Assembly: GCA_014379815.1 (NCBI GenBank)
Contig: JACMLA010000466.1
Location: forward strand, 1-24,057
DNA: 24,057 nucleotides
Source of the DNA: Bryobacteraceae bacterium
GTDB taxonomy: Bacteria > Acidobacteriota > Terriglobia > Bryobacterales > Bryobacteraceae
Reading direction: 5' to 3'
In this document: one piece after another, positions 8,334 to 14,046 of the stretch
Layout: every line of letters starts with the position of its first letter
Position numbering within the stretch: the stretch's first letter is position 1
The notes under the pieces: generated by a model
The model's input: only the letters and a program-made list of their open reading frames with translations
The model's database searches: none
Told to the model about the DNA's origin: nothing
Position numbers and translations under genes: made by a program

Positions 8334-8714
8334 ATGACCAACATCTTCGTTGGAAATCTCAGTTATCAGACGACGCAGGATGAGTTGTATGCGGCGTTTG
8401 CGCAATACGGCGCAGTGGAACGCGTCAATATCATTACAGACCGCGACACGGGTCAGGCCCGTGGATTTGCTTTCGTGGAAATGACAGAAAGCCGTGATGC
8501 GCAGACCGCGATCACGCAACTCAACGGTGCTGAACTGAATGGCCGGGCAATGAATGTGAACGAAGCGCGTCCGAAGCCTCAGGGTGGCGGTGGCGGCGGA
8601 TACGGCGGCGGTGGTGGCGGCGGCGGTGGCCGCAGTCAGGGCGGTCGTGGTGGTGGCGGCGGATATGGCGGCGGCGGTGGCGGTGGCGGCCGCGGCGGAA
8701 ACTCCCGCTGGTAA
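8334..8714 (+). CDS. RRM-type RNA-binding protein with glycine-rich tail
   Basis: This 126-aa protein has one RNA-recognition motif: RNP2 is IFVGNL (4-9) and RNP1 is RGFAFVEM (43-50), both with the aromatic residues that stack on RNA. A low-complexity tail from about 84 to 123 consists almost only of Gly with a few Arg, Tyr, Ser and Gln, and the protein ends NSRW. The layout matches bacterial Rbp proteins of cyanobacteria and Acidobacteria, which are linked to cold or stress adaptation, and resembles eukaryotic glycine-rich RNA-binding proteins. The ATG at 8334 follows an AGGAAG ribosome site at about -10; an extension to 8292 reads through this site and is rejected. The 287 bp upstream (8047-8333) hold no gene I can support and may include a long 5' leader. 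Confidence 0.93.
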   Translation: MTNIFVGNLSYQTTQDELYAAFAQYGAVERVNIITDRDTGQARGFAFVEMTESRDAQTAITQLNGAELNGRAMNVNEARPKPQGGGGGGYGGGGGGGGGRSQGGRGGGGGYGGGGGGGGRGGNSRW

Positions 8715-8744
8715 TTTGGGCCCAACGGTCTTGTAGTAGATTTG

Positions 8745-8762
8745 AGGCAGTAGTCACTGCCT
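8745..8762 (+). other. Perfect 7-bp RNA hairpin downstream of the RRM gene
   Basis: AGGCAGT (8745-8751) and ACTGCCT (8756-8762) form a perfect stem with a four-base loop, 31 bp after the RRM stop codon. There is no U-run after it, so it is a weak candidate for an intrinsic terminator. It may instead be a 3'-end stabiliser for the RRM messenger or part of the leader of the next gene. Confidence 0.55.
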
Positions 8763-8776
8763 TTGCGAGGATATAC

Positions 8777-8806
8777 GGGCCGCAACGCAGAAAATGCAAG
8801 CGGCCC
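8777..8806 (+). other. GC-rich hairpin just upstream of the small-protein gene
   Basis: GGGCCGC (8777-8783) pairs perfectly with GCGGCCC (8800-8806). An inner three-pair extension (GCA 8787-8789 with TGC 8795-8797) closes a GAAAA loop. It ends 15 bp before the AGGAGA ribosome site of the small gene at 8832. The following TTAGCTCTTTAT is only moderately T-rich. It could be an attenuator, a leaky terminator, or a target of the RNA-binding protein or helicase encoded on either side; that role is inference. Confidence 0.55.
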
Positions 8807-8831
8807 TTAGCTCTTTATCACAGGAGAAAGC

Positions 8832-9002
8832 ATGGCTGGACGCGGACCACAAACGTTCAAGAAGCGCCAAAAGGAGCAGGAACGCAAGGAACGGCAGGAG
8901 GAAAAGCGCGCCAGACGGTTGCAACGAAAACTGGAACCCCGGGATCCCGATGCTCCCGACGAAGACCAACCGGCAGAGTCCGAACCGTCAGACGAAGCCT
9001 GA
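8832..9002 (+). CDS. Small highly charged conserved protein (56 aa)
   Basis: An ATG preceded by a strong ribosome site (AGGAG at 8822-8826, five-base spacer) opens a 56-codon frame ending in TGA at 9000-9002. The N-terminal two thirds is Lys/Arg/Glu/Gln rich and probably one long helix (GPQTFKKRQKEQERKERQEE); the last 20 residues are acidic and proline-rich. Small proteins beginning with this G-x-GPQTF-(K/R)KRQKE pattern recur in Acidobacteria and some Deltaproteobacteria, to my recollection, without a known function. A basic helix placed between an RRM gene and a DEAD-box helicase gene suggests RNA or ribosome binding (inference). It is easily missed by gene callers because of its length. 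Confidence 0.75.
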   Translation: MAGRGPQTFKKRQKEQERKERQEEKRARRLQRKLEPRDPDAPDEDQPAESEPSDEA

Positions 9003-9027
9003 CTGACTCCCTCCCCGTTTTCTCCTC

Positions 9028-9051
9028 CAACGCACGCCTTTTCTGGCGTTG
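9028..9051 (+). other. Hairpin in the short leader of the helicase gene
   Basis: CAACGC (9028-9033) and GCGTTG (9046-9051) form a 6-bp stem. A competing 5-bp stem uses ACGCC (9034-9038) and GGCGT (9045-9049). It lies 25 bp before the helicase ATG. The two pairings are mutually exclusive, which could be chance in a 70-bp gap. Confidence 0.35.
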
Positions 9052-9075
9052 CAGTTCGTATCACGGCGATATTAC

Positions 9076-10344
9076 ATGAATTTCTCAGAACTTAACTTGA
9101 ACTCTGCCTTGCAGAGAAACCTGGCAAAGCATGGCTTTGTCACACCTACACCCGTTCAGGAGCAGGCTATTCCGCCTGCCATGGAAGGCAGAGACGTTGT
9201 TGCCACTGCGCAGACCGGAACGGGCAAAACCTTAGGGTTTGCTCTTCCGCTGGTGCAGATGCTGATGTCAGCAGAAAAAACCTCTGCCACTGATGGTGTT
9301 CGCGCCGTGGTGCTTAGTCCCACCCGTGAACTGGCCATTCAGATCAACGACACATTTACCAAACTGGTTGCTGGTACACCGGTTCGGACTGCTGTAGTTG
9401 TTGGAGGGATGGCAGAGTCCCGACAATTACAGACGATCCGGAGAGGCGTCCAGATTATCGTGGCGACACCGGGCCGGTTGTGCGATTTTCTCCAGCGACG
9501 GCTCGTCAATCTGAGCAAGGTGCAGGTCATCGTGCTGGATGAAGCGGACAGGATGCTGGATATGGGCTTTCTTCCGTCCATTAAAGCGATCCTCGCCGAA
9601 CTGCCCTCCGTCCGGCAGACGCTGCTTTTCTCCGCAACGATCGAGAAGTCGGTTGCCCATTTAATCGAATCCAATGTCAAGAATCCCGTTCGGATTGCCA
9701 TTGGCGGCGCAACAAAGATTGCAGATCAGGTCGATTTACACTTGTATGAGGTCGAAAGCGACCGAAAACTGAGTTTGTTGACGCAACTGCTGGAAGCAGA
9801 GCCGGGTGCGTTCCTGATTTTCGCCCGGACCAAGCATGGGACCGACAAGCTGGCGAAGAAGCTGGCCGCAGCAGGAATCAATGCCACGCGGATTCACGGG
9901 GACAGGACGCAGGCGCAGAGGAATCAGGCTTTACAGGGGTTCAAGGACGGCCGCTTCCGTGTACTGGTTGCTACCGATGTCGCGGCACGCGGAATCCACG
10001 TGGATGGGATCGCGCATGTGGTGAATTACGACCTTCCACAAGTTCCGGAAGATCTGATCCATCGCGCCGGCCGGACTGGTCGCGCAGGTGCCCGGGGAAC
10101 GGCGTCAACGTTTAGCATGCGTTCCGAACGCGGCGATATTCGCAGAATCGAACGGGCCTTAAACGTTCGATTGCAGCCGCGCGAGGTTTCCGCGGGTTTG
10201 GCCAGGGAGCAGCGGGAAGCGCCGTCGCAGCAGGTTAACGGTAGACCGATGAAAGTTATTGTCCTGCCTGTATCAGCGCGTGGTGATCGGGAAAACGATA
10301 CACGGCCCCGTTCCGGTGGCGGTCGCAGATTTGTAGGTCGCTAA
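9076..10344 (+). CDS. rhlE: DEAD-box ATP-dependent RNA helicase, RhlE type
   Basis: This 422-aa cytosolic helicase shows every family motif in order: Q motif around 22-29, Walker A AQTGTGKT (45-52), PTREL (82-86), TPGRL (131-135), DEAD (155-158), SAT (186-188), the ATDVAARGIHVDG region (299-311), and HRAGRTGRAG (329-338). A short basic C-terminal tail rich in Arg and Gly (400-422) may help RNA binding. RhlE-type enzymes unwind structured RNA in ribosome assembly, decay and cold adaptation. The ATG at 9076 is chosen over a TTG at 9049 because homologues begin near the MNFSELNL segment; the ribosome site is weak. The neighbouring RRM and 56-aa genes suggest one RNA-remodelling cluster. A strong terminator follows. 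Confidence 0.95.
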   Translation: MNFSELNLNSALQRNLAKHGFVTPTPVQEQAIPPAMEGRDVVATAQTGTGKTLGFALPLVQMLMSAEKTSATDGVRAVVLSPTRELAIQINDTFTKLVAGTPVRTAVVVGGMAESRQLQTIRRGVQIIVATPGRLCDFLQRRLVNLSKVQVIVLDEADRMLDMGFLPSIKAILAELPSVRQTLLFSATIEKSVAHLIESNVKNPVRIAIGGATKIADQVDLHLYEVESDRKLSLLTQLLEAEPGAFLIFARTKHGTDKLAKKLAAAGINATRIHGDRTQAQRNQALQGFKDGRFRVLVATDVAARGIHVDGIAHVVNYDLPQVPEDLIHRAGRTGRAGARGTASTFSMRSERGDIRRIERALNVRLQPREVSAGLAREQREAPSQQVNGRPMKVIVLPVSARGDRENDTRPRSGGGRRFVGR

Positions 10345-10371
10345 CTTAAAAACCGCTGAAGTTTTACTTCT

Positions 10372-10420
10372 AAAGGGCCCTCCCCCGCCTGTAGCATTGG
10401 CCGGGGGAGGGCCCTTTTTT
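10372..10420 (+). terminator. Strong rho-independent terminator after the helicase gene
   Basis: AAAGGGCCCTCCCCCG (10372-10387) pairs over all 16 bases with CGGGGGAGGGCCCTTT (10402-10417) around a 14-base loop, followed directly by a run of six T. It separates the convergent helicase and oxidase-fold genes. On the minus strand the stem is followed only by TTTAGAAG, so it should work best for plus-strand transcripts. Confidence 0.93.
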
Positions 10421-10424
10421 CTAT

Positions 10425-10928
10425 CTACAGCGTCACCTTTGCGTGATCGGTCGCCTCGTCGTTGTAGCTCTTACCGGTGGCGAGGGCCTTTACAAAGCCC
10501 ACGAGCTGCACCAGCTTACCCGATGGCGAATCCCAGTATTCAGCTCTATCGACATCCACGCAAAGTAAGGCCAGATTCGGGTCATCGAGACCTTTCGGGA
10601 ACCAGGCTTTGTGAATGGGGTTCCAGAGCTCTTCCAGCTTGGCGCGATCGCGGTTGATAGTTCCGGTTCCTGAGACAGACACGTAAACGTCATCTCCCGG
10701 ATCCGCGTAGGAGAGGTTCACATGCTGTTCCCGGCGGATTTCCTCGACTTTTGCGGAATCCTCACCTGTGAAGAACCAGAGTTGACCGTCAAAGTCGGCT
10801 TTCTGGGTCGCCATCGGACGGCTGCGGAGATGTCCGTCCGATTCCACCGTTGTAAGCATGGCAATATTCACGCCTTTGATTAGCTCGTGGAGCTTCTTTA
10901 TCACTTCGTCATGGGACTGCTGAGCCAC
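10425..10928 (-). CDS. Pyridoxamine 5'-phosphate oxidase-fold stress protein (general stress protein 26 type)
   Basis: This 167-aa protein has the flavin-binding split-barrel of the PNPOx family: IAMLTTVESDGHLRSRPM near the N-terminus, LWFFTGEDSAKVEEI, VNLSYADPGDDVYVSVSGTG, and the C-terminal AEYWDSPSGKLVQL. These features match the small general stress protein 26 group; some members bind FMN or FAD and none has a settled reaction. The start is the GTG at 10928 because a perfect AGGAGG lies five bases upstream; the longer frame to a GTG at 10952 would place that site inside the gene. It begins 23 bp after the ahpD stop codon, so it is the last gene of the peroxide operon. Confidence 0.87.
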   Translation of the reverse strand: MAQQSHDEVIKKLHELIKGVNIAMLTTVESDGHLRSRPMATQKADFDGQLWFFTGEDSAKVEEIRREQHVNLSYADPGDDVYVSVSGTGTINRDRAKLEELWNPIHKAWFPKGLDDPNLALLCVDVDRAEYWDSPSGKLVQLVGFVKALATGKSYNDEATDHAKVTL

Positions 10929-10951
10929 AATATCCTCCTGACCCGGGCACA

Positions 10952-11482
10952 CTAAAGCCGGGCGGTCTGTTCTTCAATCGCAGTAACCGCGGCAGCCAGC
11001 ACAGCAGCAATTCGTATGGCGGCGGTAATCTGCTCTTCTGTAAGACCCTTTTCGAGGACAACCCTTTCGTGGGCAGACACGCAGGTCACACAATTATTGA
11101 TGGCCGAGACCGCGGTGCACCACAACTCGAAATCGGCCTGGTCCGCGCCATGAGTTCGCAAACCCTGCATACGGAGGCGTGCCGGGATGTTTCCGTATCG
11201 CTGATTATCCACCATATGCAGGAAACGGTAGTACACGTTATTCATCGCCATCAGGGCAGCAGCAGTCCGGGCAGCCTCAATGGTCTCGGGAGTGACGTGA
11301 AGGGCCGCTTCAGCTTCAATCGCACGAATCGCTGAAGCGTTGCGGGTTGCTACAGCACACGCGACTGCGGTCCCCCAAAGCTGCACCGGAGACAGTTCGG
11401 GTTGTTTGAGGACGTTTCCGAGATTGATTCTGATGTCGCGGGCAAAGTGGGGAATTGTATCGAGTAAGAGTTCTAATGACAT
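10952..11482 (-). CDS. ahpD: Alkyl hydroperoxide reductase partner AhpD (carboxymuconolactone decarboxylase fold)
   Basis: From the ATG at 11482 the protein is 176 aa, matching the 175-aa mycobacterial AhpD almost residue for residue in layout. The catalytic CxxCxxxH is CVTCVSAH, giving Cys131, Cys134 and His138, with the proton-relay Glu119 in DFELW. In Mycobacterium tuberculosis AhpD reduces AhpC using electrons from lipoamide and its dehydrogenase; the same role is expected here because ahpC lies directly upstream. Frames extending to 11623 overlap the ahpC coding sequence and are unlikely. An ATG three codons further up (11491) is a possible alternative. The 95-bp gap to ahpC has no promoter I can recognise. 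Confidence 0.93.
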   Translation of the reverse strand: MSLELLLDTIPHFARDIRINLGNVLKQPELSPVQLWGTAVACAVATRNASAIRAIEAEAALHVTPETIEAARTAAALMAMNNVYYRFLHMVDNQRYGNIPARLRMQGLRTHGADQADFELWCTAVSAINNCVTCVSAHERVVLEKGLTEEQITAAIRIAAVLAAAVTAIEEQTARL

Positions 11483-11577
11483 GGTTTGCATTTCAGGGGC
11501 GGAGCTTAAGGCTGCCGACGTGCACCAGGGAAGTTGGCACACGCCCGCAGTTCGCAAAGGACTATTTCGGACGGCAA

Positions 11578-12114
11578 TCAGGCAGAGAGCGTCTGCTCTC
11601 CCTTTTGCCAGTTGCATGGGCAAAGCTCGTCAGTCTGCAACGCGTCGATCACCCGGATGACGTCATCGACGTTTCGTCCGACTGACAGGTCTGTCACAGA
11701 GACGAACCGGATGATTTCGTCTGGATCGACAACAAACGTCGCTCGCTGACAGACGCCTTCCTTGGGGTCAAGAATTCCGAGTTCCTCAGAAAGCTCCCGC
11801 TTGATGTCGGAAAGCATTGGAAAGGGGAGGTCGCGAAGATCCGGATGATCCTTCCGCCAGGCAAGGTGGACAAATTCGCTGTCGACGCTTCCGCCGAGAA
11901 CCTGCGTATCGCGATCCTGAAACTCACGATTCAGCTTGCCAAATCCTGCAATCTCAGTGGGGCAAACGAAAGTGAAATCCTTAGGCCAGAAAAAGTACAC
12001 TTTCCATTTGCCTGTATATGACTCGCTGGTGATATCAGCGAATTCTTTGCCTTTTTCGAGGGCTACCGTCGCTTTCAGACTAAATTCCGGGAAGCGTTCT
12101 CCTACTCCGAGCAT
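11578..12114 (-). CDS. ahpC: AhpC-type peroxiredoxin (mycobacterial-like, three-cysteine)
   Basis: This 178-aa thiol peroxidase has the peroxidatic cysteine in FTFVCPTEI (Cys51) and a C-terminal resolving pair in TDELCPCNWQKG (Cys165 and Cys167). The same arrangement is found in M. tuberculosis AhpC, which is reduced by AhpD and not by AhpF. It reduces hydrogen peroxide, organic peroxides and peroxynitrite in the cytosol. The ATG is preceded by AGGAGA at a good distance. The gene starts 9 bp after the stop codon of the Fur/PerR-type regulator and is followed by ahpD, so regulator and effectors form one transcript. Confidence 0.95.
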   Translation of the reverse strand: MLGVGERFPEFSLKATVALEKGKEFADITSESYTGKWKVYFFWPKDFTFVCPTEIAGFGKLNREFQDRDTQVLGGSVDSEFVHLAWRKDHPDLRDLPFPMLSDIKRELSEELGILDPKEGVCQRATFVVDPDEIIRFVSVTDLSVGRNVDDVIRVIDALQTDELCPCNWQKGEQTLSA

Positions 12115-12123
12115 TCATTTCTC

Positions 12124-12558
12124 CTAGTGATTTGAATTTTTATCTACTGCACACTGATTGCAAAGTCCGTGGACCTCTACAACGTATCGATGTACCTGAA
12201 ATCCAGCAGGTGCAGCCTGTTTTAACTGCACGTCGCCAAGCTCGTTATCTTTGAGATCGAAGATGGCCCGGCAGCGGGTGCAAACCATGTGGTGATGAGG
12301 ATGAGTATTTACTTCCAAACGCGTCAGGCCATGATGCAACGAGACTTCGGTCACAAGTCCGTGAGCGACGAAAGTATGCAAATTTTTGTATATGGTCGCC
12401 AATGAGATCGACGGAATCTCTTTCCGGACGCGCTCGTACACTTCTTCAGGGCTTGGATGCCCTTCCAGGGAGACGAGGACATCCCAGATTACCTGGCGCT
12501 GATGTGTGACGGCCAGACCGCGTTCCAGACACAATTGTCGAAGAGTCTGACCATTCAT
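12124..12558 (-). CDS. perR: Fur-family peroxide-responsive regulator (PerR-like)
   Basis: This 144-aa protein has a winged-helix DNA-binding half (RGLAVTHQRQVIWDVL; recognition region SISLATIYKNLHTF) and a metal-binding dimerisation half. Structural-zinc cysteines form two CxxC pairs (Cys93/Cys96 and Cys133/Cys136). Regulatory-metal ligands align with Bacillus subtilis PerR as His34 (H37), Glu82 (D85), His88 (H91), His90 (H93) and Asp101 (D104). In PerR, iron-catalysed oxidation of the His ligands releases DNA. The Asp-to-Glu change at the D85 position is Fur-like, so metal choice is uncertain, but the direct operon with ahpC argues for peroxide control. The ATG at 12558 is preferred over 13 extra upstream codons because a promoter overlaps them; there is no ribosome site, suggesting a near-leaderless messenger. 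Confidence 0.88.
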   Translation of the reverse strand: MNGQTLRQLCLERGLAVTHQRQVIWDVLVSLEGHPSPEEVYERVRKEIPSISLATIYKNLHTFVAHGLVTEVSLHHGLTRLEVNTHPHHHMVCTRCRAIFDLKDNELGDVQLKQAAPAGFQVHRYVVEVHGLCNQCAVDKNSNH

Positions 12559-12562
12559 GACA

Positions 12563-12597
12563 ACTATTATTGTTCGATAGTAATTCTCTTTTGTCAA
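12563..12597 (-). promoter_or_regulatory. Promoter with overlapping PerR/Fur-type inverted repeat
   Basis: Reading the minus strand, a perfect TTGACA (12592-12597 on the plus strand as TGTCAA) is followed after 17 bases by AACAAT (12569-12574). The expected transcript start falls within a few bases of the regulator ATG. A/T-rich inverted arms ACTAT (12563-12567) and ATAGT (12577-12581) span 19 bp across the -10 element, the size of a Fur-family operator. Autoregulation of the operon is therefore likely; the arms are short, so the operator call is less secure than the promoter. Confidence 0.55.
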
Positions 12598-12676
12598 CTG
12601 CCGGGGATTTCTGATTTCCTGAAAGAAAGTGGAAAGATTTGCTCTTACTCAGGAATGGGTGTCCGAAGAGGTGTGT

Positions 12677-13084
12677 ATGATGCCGAAACACACTTTCACC
12701 TCCGCCCTTCCAAGCGCTGCGTTAGTTGCAGTCCTGGGTTCCATTCACGAAAAGCGCCAGTTCCAGGCCAAGTTGATTCACTGCGCTGGCCGTATGATGA
12801 AACTGCAGGTCCCTGAGGATGTGCCGGCCGGAATGCCTTTGCGCATCGACGTAGACGGTGGCCTGGTGCTTGGGGAAGTCTCCAGCAGCGTCACTCTCGG
12901 CGCTGAAGTGTTTCTGCTCGTGGAAATCGACCAGGTGATACCGTCGGTGACCGATCTGGCTAATCTCGTCAGCGCTGTACTCGGTCAGCGACCGGTGTCG
13001 CAGGAAATCGCAGCCGGTCCAATGGCTTTTGCAGCGATGGGAGACGCCCAGACAGTTCCGGTAACAGGAGTCGGCTCACGCTAG
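12677..13084 (+). CDS. Small conserved protein of unknown function, possibly PilZ-like
   Basis: From the ATG at 12677 the protein is 135 aa. The core FQAKLIHCAGRMMKLQVP, then GMPLRIDVDGGLVLGEVSSS and VFLLVEIDQVIPSVTDLANL, reads as a small beta-barrel, a layout seen in acidobacterial proteins sometimes labelled PilZ-like. The RxxxR and DxSxxG motifs of true cyclic-di-GMP-binding PilZ domains are not evident, so ligand binding is unsupported. A frame to a GTG at 12629 exists, but GAGG just before 12677 favours the shorter form, and a second ATG at 12680 is equally possible. The gene is divergent from perR and 9 bp ahead of the DsbA-like gene. Confidence 0.68.
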   Translation: MMPKHTFTSALPSAALVAVLGSIHEKRQFQAKLIHCAGRMMKLQVPEDVPAGMPLRIDVDGGLVLGEVSSSVTLGAEVFLLVEIDQVIPSVTDLANLVSAVLGQRPVSQEIAAGPMAFAAMGDAQTVPVTGVGSR

Positions 13085-13093
13085 ACTAATCGT

Positions 13094-14041
13094 ATGAACA
13101 AACTGCCGCTGCTGTTGACAGCATTGCTGCTGGGTTCCCTGGCGTACGCGCAAACGAAGTCAGGGCCGCCTAAAGCAACCGCAACGCAAGCAGTGCCGCA
13201 GCTGGATAAGGCAGAACTTGAGGAGTATGTCCGGCACCTCTTCGTCTGGGGGCCACAGATTCAGATTCAGGTAAATGATCCGAAGTCTTCCGGGACTTTG
13301 CCTGGATTTCGCGACGTTACCGTAGTGGCTTCAGCCGGAGCAGCAACTCAGGAAATTGTCTTCCACGTTGCGCCGGATGGGAAGCACATCATTCAGGGTA
13401 ATATCTACACTCTCGGGAAGAGTCCTTTCGAATCGGACCTGAACAAGATCCGAACGGACTTGCAACCTAGCTTTGGGACGGCTGGCGCACCTGTTGTCAT
13501 TGTTATCTACAGCGACTTCCAGTGCTCCTTTTGCCGCGAAGAAGCTCAGGCTATTCGGAAAGAGATTCCGGCGGCATATAAGACCGAAGTGCGGGTGTAC
13601 TTCAAGGACTTCCCGCTCGAGTCCATTCATCCGTGGGCCAAATCGGCTGCGATTGCTGGGCGATGTGTGTTTCGCCAAAAGCCGACGGCATTCTGGGAGT
13701 ATCATGACTGGATTTTCGAGAATCAGGGCACGGTCACTCCGGAGAATCTGAATACGAAAGTGGCGGGATTTGCAAAAGATAAAGGACTGGAGCCAGTTCA
13801 GTTGAATGCCTGCATGGAGAACAAGGCGACTGAGTCCGAGGTGGACCGCGCAATTGCAGAAGCACGGTCGCTGGGCATCAACTCCACTCCAACTATGTTT
13901 GTTAACGGACGAAGGATGGTCGGACAAACTCCGTGGCCGCAGCTAAAGCAGGTAATCGATCACGAAATTGAGTACGCGAAAACGCATGGCGGCGGCGAAA
14001 AGTGCTGTGAAGTCAAGCTGCCGTCCCCACTCAATCGCTAA
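13094..14041 (+). CDS. Exported DsbA-like thioredoxin-fold protein
   Basis: This 315-aa protein has a Sec signal peptide (LPLLLTALLLGSLAYAQ). An N-terminal domain of about 90 residues (37-125) resembles the small substrate/dimerisation-type domain before the catalytic part of disulfide isomerases. A DsbA/Thioredoxin_4 domain follows from about 130 to 295. The redox motif is CSFC (Cys144, Cys147) in SDFQCSFCREE, and the cis-proline loop is NSTPTMFVNG (Pro266). Expected role: periplasmic thiol-disulfide exchange, either oxidation or reduction. Extra cysteines occur at 191, 240, 304 and 305. It sits five bases upstream of the M28 peptidase gene, so the two are co-transcribed. The ATG has no strong ribosome site. 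Confidence 0.9.
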   Translation: MNKLPLLLTALLLGSLAYAQTKSGPPKATATQAVPQLDKAELEEYVRHLFVWGPQIQIQVNDPKSSGTLPGFRDVTVVASAGAATQEIVFHVAPDGKHIIQGNIYTLGKSPFESDLNKIRTDLQPSFGTAGAPVVIVIYSDFQCSFCREEAQAIRKEIPAAYKTEVRVYFKDFPLESIHPWAKSAAIAGRCVFRQKPTAFWEYHDWIFENQGTVTPENLNTKVAGFAKDKGLEPVQLNACMENKATESEVDRAIAEARSLGINSTPTMFVNGRRMVGQTPWPQLKQVIDHEIEYAKTHGGGEKCCEVKLPSPLNR

Positions 14042-14046
14042 CCTCG

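Noticed and set aside
8582..8700. The GGC/GGT-rich stretch at the end of the RRM gene as a non-coding repeat
   Set aside because: It stays in frame, encodes the Gly-rich tail typical of this protein type, and ends in a proper stop codon.
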